Assembly: GCA_963815535.1 (NCBI GenBank)
Contig: CAWFGS010000005.1
Span: 1 to 64,000 of the forward strand
DNA length: 64,000 nucleotides
DNA from: CAWFGS01 sp963815535
GTDB taxonomy: Bacteria > Pseudomonadota > Alphaproteobacteria > Sphingomonadales > Sphingomonadaceae
Direction: 5' to 3'
Part shown: piece after piece, positions 29,511-38,526 of the stretch
Position numbering within the stretch: the first letter of the stretch is position 1
How the letters are laid out: each line of letters opens with the position of its first letter
Notes under the pieces: generated by a model
Databases searched by the model: none
What the model saw: only the letters and a program-made list of their open reading frames with translations
What the model was told of the DNA's origin: nothing
Made by a program: the position numbers and the translations under genes

Positions 29511-30924
29511 ATGGCCACCGCTGCCCCCACCAGTCATTATAACCCCGACGTCCCACCGGCGCATTTCAGCGAAGGTAAAGTGACCGCGGAACAGCTGGCG
29601 CATATTCCGGGCGAGGCGGGGTCGCCCGTCATCGGCAACACGTTGCGCCTGCTTGCCGATCCGATCGCGTTCGGCAATCGTATGGTCGAAACATACGGCG
29701 ACGTGTACAAAAACCGCGCATTCGGCAGCTGGCATGTCGCGTTGATCGGGGCCGATGCGAACGAATTGGTTCTGATGGATCGCAACAGGAATTTCAGTTC
29801 CGAACAGGGTTGGGGGCCGACCTTGCACAAACTGTTCCCGCGCGGTTTGATGCTGATGGATTTCGACCATCATCGGATCGACCGGCGCGCCTTGTCGATC
29901 GCGTTCAAACCCGGGCCGATGCGCCATTATTCGGGCTCGCTCAATCACGGTATCGCCAGCGCGGTCGCCGAATGGTCGGGCGATATGAAGTTCTACCCCG
30001 CGATCAAGAAACTGACGCTCGATCTGGCTGCCGACAGTTTCCTGGGCATTCCTTGGGGACCGGAAAGCGACCGGATCAACACCGCTTTCGTCGATATGGT
30101 GCAGGCATCGCGTCGCACCGGTGCGGCGTCCGTTGCCGTTCACCAAGATGAAGCGCGGCGTCGATGGGCGCGCGTTCCTGATGGATTTGTTCCGCCGCGA
30201 AACCGACAAACGCCGGGCCGGCGAAGACATCGGGCAGGACATGTTCAGCCAGTTCGCCAACGCCACGCGCGAGGATGGATCGCTGCTGGATGTCGATCAA
30301 GTGGCCGATCACATGAACTTCCTGATGATGGCGGCGCACGACACCATCACGTCGAGCGCGACGTCGCTGGTCTGGCTGCTGGCGTCGAATCCCGAATGGC
30401 AGGAAAAACTGCGCGACGAGGTGATGGCGGTCACCGGCGGCACGGATGCCAAGGGGGAACCGCGGCCGATTTCCTATGACGATCTGGGCAAGTTGGAGCT
30501 GACGGAAATGGCGTTCAAGGAAGCGCTGCGTCTGATCCCGCCCGTGCCCAGCCTGCCACGCCGAAACCTGCGGCCGTTCGAATTTGGCGGTTATCGCATT
30601 CCGGCTGGAACCGAGATCGGCATAAACATCTATCGTACGCATCGGATGGCCGAATATTGGGAGAACCCGGAGGAATTCGATCCCATGCATTTCGCGCCCG
30701 ACAAGGTGAAACAGCGGCATAAATACGCCTGGCTGCCGTTCGGCGGCGGGGCGCATATGTGCATCGGGCTGCATTTTGCGACCATGCAGATGAAGATTCT
30801 GATGGCGCAACTGCTGCAGCGTTACCGCATCGAAGTGCCTGCGGGTTACGCGCCCAAATGGCAGGCATGGCCGATCCCGCAGCCCAAGGACGGACTGCCG
30901 GTGACGTTGAAGCCACTCGGCTGA
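29511..30924 (+). CDS. Cytochrome P450 (one frameshift)
   Basis: This soluble bacterial P450 of about 470 residues has a Pro-rich N-terminus and no membrane anchor. Visible are GDVYKNRAFGSWHVALIG, the I-helix MMAAHDTITSSATSLVWLL with an acid-Thr type pair (DT), the K-helix ExxR in FKEALRLIPPVPSLPRR and the heme-Cys loop FGGGAHMCIGLHFA. The frame breaks near 30115; removing one base joins VQASR to PVRRPLPFTKMKRG. The sequence style resembles the CYP120/CYP26-like group acting on hydrophobic terpenoid or retinoid molecules, a tentative assignment. A start RBS (AAGGAG) precedes the ATG. No redox partner is adjacent. Confidence 0.9.
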
Positions 30925-30926
30925 AG

Positions 30927-31100
30927 CTAGCTGAAATCGATGGCGATGCCGTCTTTCACCCAATCGCCGTAACGCGTCGGGCTCAACCCCTGCGGATCGT
31001 CCTGATCGCCCTTCATCGGTGCGGGTTTGGGCGCAGGATCGTTGTTCCAATGCGCTGGTTTGACGAAAGTATCGGGCCGTTTGGTGCTGCGTTGCGTCAT
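30927..31100 (-). CDS. DUF1674 protein, succinate dehydrogenase assembly factor 4-like
   Basis: This 57-residue protein is encoded at the end of a long artefactual frame antisense to rsmB. The conserved C-terminal DUF1674 motif is DDPQGLSPTRYGDWVKDGIAIDF, close to the SDHAF4 pattern (D-P-T-R-Y-G-D-W-x-x-x-G-x-x-x-D-F). SDHAF4 assists flavinylation and assembly of SdhA. The start is the ATG at 31100 (MTQRSTKRP). Its stop is two bases from the P450 stop, so the genes converge tightly. Confidence 0.88.
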   Translation of the reverse strand: MTQRSTKRPDTFVKPAHWNNDPAPKPAPMKGDQDDPQGLSPTRYGDWVKDGIAIDFS

Positions 31101-31154
31101 ACCGATATAACGCACGCGCTGGCGCTTGGTTTCATTGGGCGGTAGGGGCGGCGC

Positions 31155-32387
31155 ATGTCTGACATTCCCGGAATGCCCGCCCGCCGCGCCGCGAAGGCGA
31201 TGATCGAAGCGGTCATGAACAAACGCGACACGCTGGATGTCGCCGAACGCAATGCCTCTCGCCACATTCGCGGGCCCGCCGACCGTGCGCTGGCTCGCGC
31301 GATCGCGAACGAGGCGCTGCGCTGGCTGACCGATATCGACGCCCTGATCGACAGCGCGACGAAGAAGAACCTGTCGCCCGATGCGAAGCCGCGTCATGTG
31401 CTGCGCGTGATGCTGGCGCAATGGCTGCGGCTGGACACGCCGCCCCATGCCGTCATCGCGACCGGCCTGCCGCTGCTTACCGGCGGGCAAAGGCGGCTGG
31501 CGCATGGCGTGTTTTCGACTTTGGTGAAGCGGGAAGTCGGCCTGCCCGATGCGCCGACCCTGCCCGATACGGTAATGATGCGGTGGGGGCCGCTGGGCGA
31601 TGCGGTCGCGCCGGGCCTCGCCCATCCGCCGCCGCTCGATCTGTCGTTGCGCGATCACGCGCAGACCGATCATTGGGTGACGCAGCTGGGCGGAACCAGC
31701 CTGATGCCGGGCCATGTCCGTCTGCCGCGCGGGGTTCCGGTGGAACAATTGCCGGGTTACGCCGACGGCGCATGGTGGGTGCAGGATCTCGCCGCCAGTC
31801 TGCCCGCGCGGTTGCTGGGTCCGGGGGCGGGCAAGCGCGTCCTCGATCTGTGCGCGGCCCCCGGTGGCAAGACGCTGCAACTGGCGGCAGCCGGCTGGCA
31901 AGTGACCGCTCTCGACAATAGTGAAAAACGGCTGGGCCGCTTGCGCGACAATCTGGCGCGGACCGGGCTGGAGGCGGAGATTATCGTCGCCGATGCGCTG
32001 GGCTGGCAACCGGTCAAGGATTTCGACGCCATCCTGCTGGATGCGCCCTGTTCGGCGACCGGAACCTGCCGCCGCCACCCCGACGTGCTGCACCGTGTGG
32101 ATGACGGGCAGATCGGGATGCTGGCGGAAAAACAGGATGCGCTGCTGACTCGCGCGGCCGGTTGGTTGCCCGCCGGATCGCAGCTGGTTTACGCCGTCTG
32201 TTCGCTGGAAGGGGCGGAAGGCGAAGCGCAGGCCGAGGGGGTGAAACTGACGCCGGTTCCGATCGGGCTGGACGAACTGCCCGACGGTGTCGCCCCCACC
32301 CCCGATGGCTGGCTGCGGACTCACCCCGGTATGCTGCCCGACCACGGCGGGCTGGACGGGTTCTTCGCCGCGCGCTGGCGCAAATGA
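31155..32387 (+). CDS. rsmB: RsmB/NOP-family RNA (cytosine-5) methyltransferase
   Basis: This SAM-dependent rRNA methyltransferase probably makes m5C967 in 16S rRNA. The 410-residue protein has an N-terminal NusB-like helical domain (RRAAKAMIEAVMNKRDTLD, NEALRWLTDIDALID), a PUA-like middle and the methyltransferase core. Motif I is RVLDLCAAPGGKTLQLA, motif IV with a catalytic Cys is LLDAPCSATGTCRRHPD, and motif VI with the second Cys is LVYAVCSLEGAEGE. Intact frame. It converges on the MscS gene with only 4 bp between stops. Confidence 0.93.
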   Translation: MSDIPGMPARRAAKAMIEAVMNKRDTLDVAERNASRHIRGPADRALARAIANEALRWLTDIDALIDSATKKNLSPDAKPRHVLRVMLAQWLRLDTPPHAVIATGLPLLTGGQRRLAHGVFSTLVKREVGLPDAPTLPDTVMMRWGPLGDAVAPGLAHPPPLDLSLRDHAQTDHWVTQLGGTSLMPGHVRLPRGVPVEQLPGYADGAWWVQDLAASLPARLLGPGAGKRVLDLCAAPGGKTLQLAAAGWQVTALDNSEKRLGRLRDNLARTGLEAEIIVADALGWQPVKDFDAILLDAPCSATGTCRRHPDVLHRVDDGQIGMLAEKQDALLTRAAGWLPAGSQLVYAVCSLEGAEGEAQAEGVKLTPVPIGLDELPDGVAPTPDGWLRTHPGMLPDHGGLDGFFAARWRK

Positions 32388-32391
32388 CCCC

Positions 32392-33426
32392 TTAATAATC
32401 GTCCTGCGTCACGCTGACCGGCGACGTGACCGCTATCGCCCCGGCGGAGGCCAGCGCTTCCTTCCCGCGCACCGTCATGTCGCTGATGAAGCTGAACTGA
32501 TCGCGCAGATCGAAGGGATATGCCTTCAGCTGGTAATGCGTCCCCCACGGTTTTTCCGACAGCATCACCAGCACCGGCTTGCGATAATCGAGGAATGCGC
32601 TGGTGAGCGCCACGTCCTGCAGGGCGGATCGCAATTTGTCCCCGTCGTGATCGGGGTGGACGTAGAAATTGGCGATGCACATCAGGGTGCGCGCGCCGTC
32701 ATTCGCATTGGCGATATTGTTGGTCCAGATGCGATCGTGCGGCACGGTAACGGTATCGTCGGCGGCAGTGACCAGGCGGATCGCGCGCAGACCCACGGTC
32801 AGCACTTCGCCGTAATCCCCGTCGATCTTGACCCAGTCACCGGGGCGATAGGGGCGTTCGAACAGGGCCACGATCCCGGCGATCAGGCTGGATGCGTAAT
32901 CCTTGAACGCAAAACCGATGGCGACGCTGGCCGCGCCCGCGATCACCAGGAAGTTCTGGAACGTGATGTTGAAGATCAGCGGAATGATCCACACGATCGC
33001 CGTCGTCAGCAGGCCCAGGCGGATGATCGGCACTGCGCCCAGCAGATACAGTCGCGCCTGGCTCGGCCCGCGTTCGGCCAGAAACGGCAACGCCTTTCGC
33101 ACCAGTACGATCGCGAGCCAGGTAAACGCGACGATCAGCGCGATCCGGGCGAAGCTGATATCCTGCAGATCGTTGATTAGCTGGGTCGCGGCCTGCCCCC
33201 CGTCGGTGACCATTTTTTCCGCGACGTCCATTTCCGTTTCGGCGGGCGGACTGGGCGGGGCCGCCGGGGTTGTAGGGGGTGGGGCAGGGTTGGAAACGGG
33301 CGCGGGCGTAACCGGCAACGGCTCCGTCGTGGCGGCGGCGGTGTTGCCCAGTTCCGGCGCGGGTTCGATTCCGACGCTCACCGGTGCGGGGTCGCGACCC
33401 GCCACATTCTCGGCTTGCAAGATCAT
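32392..33426 (-). CDS. Mechanosensitive ion channel (MscS family)
   Basis: This 344-residue inner-membrane channel would release solutes on hypo-osmotic shock. The N-terminal 65 residues are Pro/Ala-rich (APVSNPAPPPTTPAAPPSPP). Three TM segments follow (about 90-110, 125-150, 155-180), the last with the pore helix pattern GAASVAIGFAFKDYASSLIAG. Then comes the beta domain (FERPYRPGDWVKIDGDYGEV, TAADDTVTVPHDRIW). The start overlaps the stop of the 419-residue protein by 4 bp. Intact frame. The Pro-rich N-terminus is unusual for the family. Confidence 0.93.
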   Translation of the reverse strand: MILQAENVAGRDPAPVSVGIEPAPELGNTAAATTEPLPVTPAPVSNPAPPPTTPAAPPSPPAETEMDVAEKMVTDGGQAATQLINDLQDISFARIALIVAFTWLAIVLVRKALPFLAERGPSQARLYLLGAVPIIRLGLLTTAIVWIIPLIFNITFQNFLVIAGAASVAIGFAFKDYASSLIAGIVALFERPYRPGDWVKIDGDYGEVLTVGLRAIRLVTAADDTVTVPHDRIWTNNIANANDGARTLMCIANFYVHPDHDGDKLRSALQDVALTSAFLDYRKPVLVMLSEKPWGTHYQLKAYPFDLRDQFSFISDMTVRGKEALASAGAIAVTSPVSVTQDDY

Positions 33427-34682
33427 AGCGTATCCATCGAAAAGCCGGCATTCTTCAATGCGTCCCGGATGACGGGATAGGCGGTGGCGTTGAGATGCAT
33501 CAGATTGCCGTCCCGCTCCACGAAACCGGCTGTGATCAATGCGGGCAGCACGTTCGACTGACCGACGATCGGCGTCACTTTCGCCATCGCATTCGCGGAC
33601 AGTTCGCCGTGTATCAACAATGCCTGCAACACCAGCAGCGTGGCTTGCGACAGGCCGCCGGGCGTGATCGTTTCATCCAGAGCCGCGACCCACAAGGTTT
33701 CCGTGGCCGCGTCGATATCGCCCGACTGCCCGTCCTCATCCTTGCCCCCGGCGGCGGCGATATCCTCCGCATGTTCGCCGTTTTCGTCCAGCGGCAGGTC
33801 GGAAAACAGACTGTCGCGCCACAGATGCCATGCCACCCACGGAATGCCCAGACTGTGTGCCGCCAGCCGCCGGAAATAGTCGCTTGGCGCGGCATCGTCG
33901 CCGTTCTTGCCGAACACGGCGTCCCCGTTCTTGACGAAGCGGAAATCGATCGCCCGTGTGCCGTCGGCCTGCGTCAGTTGCGAAAACCACGCCTGCAATC
34001 GAGCGGCATCGAATGGGGCGAAGGTCTGCGCGTCGGGCAGCAGCATATCGACCTCGACGGCCTTACGCAGAAACGACCAGGCCCAACTGTTGCAGCCGAT
34101 CAGGCAAGGGCGATCGTTGGCTTCTATCGCCGCCAGCAGGGCCCGCACCAGAACCAGCCCGTTTGCGTGGCGCAGAAACCAGTTTTCCAGATTCGGGATC
34201 ACCAGCACGCCGTCGCCAGCGAGATCGGGCAGACTGCCGATGACGGGGCTGGACAGTTTTTCGCGGTCGGGCGCATCCAAGATGGCATAGCCGCGCTGCC
34301 GTGCGAAACCGGCGACCACGCTGTTCCGATCGCAGGGCGGGGTGACGATCGTCTTGACGCCGACCTTGCCGTCGCCGGCCAACCAGTCATCGACCATGAT
34401 GCCCAGTTCCGCCAGCACCGGTCCGCAGGCGGGCGGGGCCGCCACCGCATCCAGCCGGTCGCGCGTTATGCGGCGCAGTTTGTCCTTGGTGATGAAGGGG
34501 GCATCGTCATCCTTGCGAACCATGGCCAGCGCGCGCGCATAGAACCGGCGCACGGTTTCTTCGGCGGGCATGGACGGCCATTCGTACTGACCCAGCTTTT
34601 GCATCGGACGGCGTTCGTCACCGATGCCGTCCGTGCCATCCGGCCCGTCAATCGTGCCGGATTTACCCCCTTGCATGTTCAC
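33423..34682 (-). CDS. Unknown 419-aa cytoplasmic protein coupled to the MscS channel
   Basis: The product was not recognised by name. The N-terminal third is helical (PAEETVRRFYARALAMVRKD, DKLRRITRDRLDAVA). The middle has Rossmann- or P-loop-like strands (VKTIVTPPCDRNSVVAGFA, DGVLVIPNLENWFLRHANGL, DRPCLIGCNSWAWSFL), as in a degenerate ATPase that lacks a clear Walker A. The C-terminus resembles a winged helix (LLVLQALLIHGELSANAMAK, LPALITAGFVERDGNLMHLN). It has no signal peptide or TM segment. The ATGA overlap with the channel gene argues that the two act together. One possibility is an intracellular regulator of the channel; this is inference. Intact frame. Confidence 0.7.
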   Translation of the reverse strand: MNMQGGKSGTIDGPDGTDGIGDERRPMQKLGQYEWPSMPAEETVRRFYARALAMVRKDDDAPFITKDKLRRITRDRLDAVAAPPACGPVLAELGIMVDDWLAGDGKVGVKTIVTPPCDRNSVVAGFARQRGYAILDAPDREKLSSPVIGSLPDLAGDGVLVIPNLENWFLRHANGLVLVRALLAAIEANDRPCLIGCNSWAWSFLRKAVEVDMLLPDAQTFAPFDAARLQAWFSQLTQADGTRAIDFRFVKNGDAVFGKNGDDAAPSDYFRRLAAHSLGIPWVAWHLWRDSLFSDLPLDENGEHAEDIAAAGGKDEDGQSGDIDAATETLWVAALDETITPGGLSQATLLVLQALLIHGELSANAMAKVTPIVGQSNVLPALITAGFVERDGNLMHLNATAYPVIRDALKNAGFSMDTL

Positions 34683-34698
34683 CCTATATTGACCCCGT

Positions 34699-35238
34699 TC
34701 ACCCCTGTTTTACCTTGTTTTGGAAGCTTTTGCGAAGTTTCAGCAATTTGGGCGGGATGGTCGCCTGGCAATAGGGATTGCGCTGCCCCTCTCCGTCCCA
34801 ATATTCCTGATGGTAATCTTCCGCCGGATACCACTGGGTCGCGTCCTCGACCGTGGTGACGACCTTGCCCGCATGATCGTCGTTCGCGCGCGCGATCGCA
34901 GCCTGAGCGGCCTCTCGCTGATCGGCGTCGAGCGGGAATATGGCGGATCGGTACTGCGTGCCGACATCGCCGCCCTGCCGGTTCAACTGGGTCGGATCGT
35001 GCGTGCCCAGAAACACGTCGTAGATCTCGGCCAGGCCGATCGTATCGGTATCGAACGTCACGCGGATACCTTCCGCATGGCCGGTCTTGCCGCTGCATAC
35101 CTGTTTGTAAGTGGGATCGGGCACATTGCCCCCGATATAGCCGCTTTCCACCTCGGTCACCCCGATCACGTCGCGAAAGACGGCTTCCGTGCACCAGAAG
35201 CAGCCGCCTGCGATGATTGCCTGTTCGTTCTGCGCCAT
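34699..35238 (-). CDS. msrA: Peptide-methionine (S)-S-oxide reductase MsrA
   Basis: MsrA repairs methionine S-sulfoxide, complementing MsrB. The 179-residue protein has the catalytic motif IIAGGCFWCTEAVF, the GYIGG loop, YDVFLGTHDPTQLNRQGGD, GTQYRSAIFPLD and YPAEDYHQEYW. The start at 35238 (MAQNEQAII) gives the usual family length, although the frame is open far upstream as antisense of the next gene. Intact frame. It lies 16 bp downstream of the 419-aa gene in the opposite order of transcription: msrA is read leftward first and the unknown gene follows. Confidence 0.95.
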   Translation of the reverse strand: MAQNEQAIIAGGCFWCTEAVFRDVIGVTEVESGYIGGNVPDPTYKQVCSGKTGHAEGIRVTFDTDTIGLAEIYDVFLGTHDPTQLNRQGGDVGTQYRSAIFPLDADQREAAQAAIARANDDHAGKVVTTVEDATQWYPAEDYHQEYWDGEGQRNPYCQATIPPKLLKLRKSFQNKVKQG

Positions 35239-35355
35239 GCTGTCGTCGTTCCTTTGCTGCGTTGCCCAACAGATAGGGGGCGGATGGCCACTTGTCATCG
35301 GGCGGTGTGGCCCTAGAATGCGATGCAACCTTGCAACAGACGGGACCACCGAACC

Positions 35356-36231
35356 ATGCGCCATATTATGACCGCCGCCGCCAGCCTGACAGCAATTGCC
35401 CTGACCGGACCTGCCATCGCGCAGGATCGAAACGGGGCAGCCGCCGAAACGGCCGCTCGCGCGCAGGCAAATTCGACAGCCGTAATGACGCGGGTGCTGG
35501 CCGATGCCCGCCGCGACGATGACAAGGCGCGCGACCAATATCGCCATCCCGCCGAAACGCTGGCGTTCTTCCAGGTCGGCCCGAACCAGACCGTGGTCGA
35601 ATACGGCCCGGGCGGCGGCTGGTACACCCGCGTGCTCGCACCCTATCTTGCCGATAACGGCCGCTATCTGGCAGTCAACGGCGACACCGGCACGCGCACG
35701 TACAACGATGCCGCGCAGGAAGAACGCGCGAAGAGCTGGCCCATGCGTTTCCCTGCCGCAGCCGCCGAATGGACCGGCCTGGATGCCGCGACCCTGACCG
35801 CATTCGAAAGCGACGAAGCGCCGGACGATCTGAAAGGCCAGATCGACCGCGTGCTGATCTTCCGTTCCCTGCACGGCATGATGAACGCCAACACCGCCGA
35901 TTCCGAACTGCGTGCGATCCACGCGATGTTGAAAGACGATGGCATGGTCGGCGTGGTGCAGCACCGGGCGAAGGCGGACCAGCCCTATTCCATGACCAAC
36001 GGTTCGCGCGGCTATCTGCGTGAAAGCGATGTCGTGAACCTGTTCGCATTGCATGGTTTCGAACTGGCCGACAGCTCCGATGTCAACGCCAACCCAGCCG
36101 ATACCGCCGATTGGGACGGGGGCGTGTGGACCCTGCCGCCGGTGCTGCGTTACGGCGATGTCGATCGCGCCAGATATGTCGGCATCGGCGAAACCGACCG
36201 GATGACCTTGCTGTTCCGCAAACGCAGCTAA
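35356..36231 (+). CDS. Exported SAM-methyltransferase-like protein
   Basis: This 291-residue protein has a signal peptide (MTAAASLTAIALTGPAIAQ, cleavage after IAQ) followed by a class I methyltransferase-like domain. Motif I is VVEYGPGGGWYTRVLAPYL; later motifs are VLIFRSLHGMMN and LKDDGMVGVVQHRA. Related proteins in sphingomonads are annotated as methyltransferase or DUF-type secreted proteins. SAM is not normally available in the periplasm, so catalysis there is doubtful and the fold may have another use. Starts at 35323 and 35356 are possible; the second gives a better signal peptide. Intact frame. Confidence 0.8.
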   Translation: MRHIMTAAASLTAIALTGPAIAQDRNGAAAETAARAQANSTAVMTRVLADARRDDDKARDQYRHPAETLAFFQVGPNQTVVEYGPGGGWYTRVLAPYLADNGRYLAVNGDTGTRTYNDAAQEERAKSWPMRFPAAAAEWTGLDAATLTAFESDEAPDDLKGQIDRVLIFRSLHGMMNANTADSELRAIHAMLKDDGMVGVVQHRAKADQPYSMTNGSRGYLRESDVVNLFALHGFELADSSDVNANPADTADWDGGVWTLPPVLRYGDVDRARYVGIGETDRMTLLFRKRS

Positions 36232-36244
36232 GCCGCACTTCGTA

Positions 36245-37144
36245 ATGACCGCAATCACCGTCGCCGCGCTGCAATTGCCCCTGGGCGCCAGCGCGGCGGC
36301 GGACAATATCGATGCCGTCGAATATTTGGTGGTAGAGGCGGCAGGCCATGGCGCGCAGATCGTCCTGCCGCCCGAATTGTTCAGCGGGCCGTATTTCTGC
36401 CGGGAAGAGGACGAGGCGCTGTTTGCCGCCGCCAGTCCGGTGGGCGATCATCCATCCGTGCGCGCCATGCGAAAATTGGCGAAACGCCTGAACATAGCCA
36501 TCCCCACCAGCTTCTTCGAACGCGACGGCCACCATTACTACAACTCGCTGGCCATGATCGGCGCGGATGGAGAGGTCGCAGGCGTCTATCGCAAAAGCCA
36601 CATTCCCGACGGGCCGGGTTACGAGGAAAAATTCTATTTCCGCCCCGGCAATGGCGGGTTCAAGGTGTGGGACGTGCCGTATGGTGCGGCGAATAATGGC
36701 GGAAATGACGGCGGAAATGAAGGCGGCGTCGCGCGCATCGGCGTGGGTATCTGCTGGGATCAATGGTATCCCGAATCCGCCCGCGTCATGGCGTTGATGG
36801 GGGCAGAGCTGCTGTTCTATCCAACGGCCATCGGCTCCGAACCCTATGATGCGGAATTCGACACCAGCCGCATGTGGCGCCGCGCGATGCAGGGGCACGC
36901 AGTGTCGAACTGCATGCCCGTAATCGCGGCAAACCGGATCGGGGCCGAAGGGGATCAGACCTTCTATGGCCACAGTTTCATCACCAACGAATGGGGCGAC
37001 CTGGTGGCTGAATTCGGCGCTGGCGAGGAAGGCGTGCTGGTCGCCACGCTCGATCTGGCACTGGCGGCGAAGCACCGGGCGGGCATGGGTTTTTTCCGCG
37101 ACCGCCGCCCGGACTTGTATGGCCGCATCTGTCAGGATGTGTAA
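36245..37144 (+). CDS. aguB: N-carbamoylputrescine amidase (nitrilase superfamily)
   Basis: AguB converts N-carbamoylputrescine to putrescine in the agmatine route. The 299-residue nitrilase-fold enzyme has the Glu-Lys-Cys triad visible in VLPPELFSGPYFC, GVYRKSHIPDGPGY and IGVGICWDQWYPE. EKFYFRPGNGGFKV and PTAIGSEP are typical of AguB. Residues about 150-163 hold an unusual Asn/Gly-rich insert (GAANNGGNDGGNEGG) encoded by imperfect tandem copies of ggcggaaatga. It starts 13 bp after the methyltransferase-like gene. Intact frame. Confidence 0.93.
   Translation: MTAITVAALQLPLGASAAADNIDAVEYLVVEAAGHGAQIVLPPELFSGPYFCREEDEALFAAASPVGDHPSVRAMRKLAKRLNIAIPTSFFERDGHHYYNSLAMIGADGEVAGVYRKSHIPDGPGYEEKFYFRPGNGGFKVWDVPYGAANNGGNDGGNEGGVARIGVGICWDQWYPESARVMALMGAELLFYPTAIGSEPYDAEFDTSRMWRRAMQGHAVSNCMPVIAANRIGAEGDQTFYGHSFITNEWGDLVAEFGAGEEGVLVATLDLALAAKHRAGMGFFRDRRPDLYGRICQDV
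36697..36726 (+). repeat. Short tandem repeat inside aguB
   Basis: The unit ggcggaaatga occurs twice with small changes and a third partial copy. It keeps the frame and encodes an Asn-Gly-rich loop in the amidase. It probably arose by replication slippage. Confidence 0.6.
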
Positions 37145-37163
37145 CGACTGGGATGTGTAGCGG

Positions 37164-37670
37164 TTGGAACGCTATCTGATCGCCCTTGGCTCCAACCGGC
37201 GGCATGGCGTCTATGGCCCGCCTCGCGCGGTTGTGGAACGCGCGCTGATGGACTTGCAGGCCCGAAAGATCGCGGTGGTCGCACGATCCGCGATTTGCAC
37301 GACCGCGCCATTGGGGCCGTCGATACGCCGCTATGCCAATGCGGCAGCCATCGTCGAAACGACGCTGCAACCATGGCCGTTGCTCGATACGTTAAAAGAC
37401 ATCGAACGCGATTTCGGACGACGTGCAAGGGGCCGGCGCTGGACCGCCCGCGTCATCGATTGCGATATAATCCTGTGGAACGGCGGCCGGTTCGATGCGC
37501 CCGACCTGACCGTCCCGCACCCCCAATTCCGCCACCGCGATTTCGTGCTGCGCCCAGCCAGCGAAATCGCCGGAAGCTGGCGCGATCCCGGCAGTGGCCT
37601 CACCATCGACCACCTCTTCGCGCGTTACAAGCGGGCGGTGCAAACGACAAAGACCGCCATCCACGGTTGA
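37164..37670 (+). CDS. folK: 2-amino-4-hydroxy-6-hydroxymethyldihydropteridine diphosphokinase
   Basis: FolK transfers pyrophosphate from ATP to the pterin alcohol in folate synthesis. The 168-residue protein has RYLIALGSNRRHGVYG, TAPLGPSIRRYANAAAIV, DIERDFGRRARGRRWTARV, IDCDIILWNGG (metal Asp pair DCD) and VPHPQFRHRDFVLRPASEI. The start is a TTG at 37164, because no ATG or GTG lies between the aguB stop and the conserved N-terminus. Intact frame. Confidence 0.93.
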   Translation: MERYLIALGSNRRHGVYGPPRAVVERALMDLQARKIAVVARSAICTTAPLGPSIRRYANAAAIVETTLQPWPLLDTLKDIERDFGRRARGRRWTARVIDCDIILWNGGRFDAPDLTVPHPQFRHRDFVLRPASEIAGSWRDPGSGLTIDHLFARYKRAVQTTKTAIHG

Positions 37671-37709
37671 CCCAGCCCCGCCACATCCCTAAGCGAACCG
37701 CCGGTGGAT

Positions 37710-37785
37710 GGGCCCTTAGCTCAGTTGGTAGAGCAACTGACTTTTAATCAGTAGGTCGCTGGTTCGAACCCAGCAGGGCTCACCA
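37710..37785 (+). tRNA. tRNA-Lys (anticodon TTT)
   Basis: A 76-nt tRNA with acceptor GGGCCCT/AGGGCTC, D-arm AGCTCAGTTGGTAGAGC and anticodon stem ACTGA/TCAGT around loop CTTTTAA (TTT). The T-arm is GGTTCGAACC and CCA is encoded. Confidence 0.97.
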
Positions 37786-37812
37786 CCGGATCGCGATTCG
37801 CTGCGACCGCTT

Positions 37813-38526
37813 CTATTTATCCAAATGCCGGGCGAAAGCGACGAAGCCGCTAATCAGGAACGGCACCAGCACCAGCGACAAAACCACTTTTGCCAGCATC
37901 TGGCCCGCCAGCAGCGAACCGATCGGAAATTCGCCATAGAAGGCGAGCGTGACGAAGATCAGCGTGTCGATCGCCTGGCTCAATGCAGAGGCGATCGCGC
38001 CGCGTACCATCAGGCCGACCGTGCTGCCTTCGTTTGCACCGTTGCCGTCCCCGCCGCGCAATTTATCGAAAATCCAGATGTTCAGGAACAGCGAGACGCC
38101 GTAGGCGACCGGCCCCGCCATCATGATCCGCGGCGTCTGGCTCAACACCGTTTCGAAAGCGGCGATGTTTTCGGCCGGCATCTGCGCGGATGGCGGCAGA
38201 CCAAGCACCAGCAGTACCAGCGCGGCGGAAAGTGCCAGCGGTACGAAGCCCCACAACACCATTTTCTGCGCCGTCGCCTGACCGTATAATTGCGCGATGG
38301 TGCTCGATAACACCACCAGCATCAGGAACGCGAAAATCCCGGCTTCGACCGCAAGTGGACCCAGCGCGACTTGCTTGAACCCCAGCACGCCCGCAATCAC
38401 GGTCATTCCGCCATACAAAAGCGTATAGACGAACAGCGCGCGCGGCATGGCCGGGGTGGGGGCCGGGCCGGGGGCCGGAGTGGCGGCCGCAGAGGTCTGG
38501 GATGCAGGATCGGAAACGACTGTCAT
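37813..38526 (-). CDS. yhhQ: Queuosine precursor transporter, YhhQ/VUT family
   Basis: This 237-residue inner-membrane ECF-like transporter takes up queuosine precursors such as preQ0/preQ1. Five to six TM segments are visible (about 30-50, 55-80, 88-110, 130-150, 170-195, 205-230). Motifs include ALSQAIDTLIFVTLAFYGEF, the family signature D/S-Q-x-x-D-T region. The N-terminal 27 residues are Ala/Pro-rich and look like a low-complexity extension. No preQ1 riboswitch could be recognised upstream. Intact frame, convergent with tRNA-Lys. Confidence 0.88.
   Translation of the reverse strand: MTVVSDPASQTSAAATPAPGPAPTPAMPRALFVYTLLYGGMTVIAGVLGFKQVALGPLAVEAGIFAFLMLVVLSSTIAQLYGQATAQKMVLWGFVPLALSAALVLLVLGLPPSAQMPAENIAAFETVLSQTPRIMMAGPVAYGVSLFLNIWIFDKLRGGDGNGANEGSTVGLMVRGAIASALSQAIDTLIFVTLAFYGEFPIGSLLAGQMLAKVVLSLVLVPFLISGFVAFARHLDK

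Noticed and set aside
31101..32345. N-terminal 400 codons of the minus-strand frame over rsmB
   Set aside because: Antisense to rsmB. Only its last 57 codons (30927-31100) form a real DUF1674 gene.
33495..34859. 454-codon + strand frame
   Set aside because: Antisense to the 419-aa gene that is coupled to the MscS channel; the product is a Gln/Arg/His-rich shadow.
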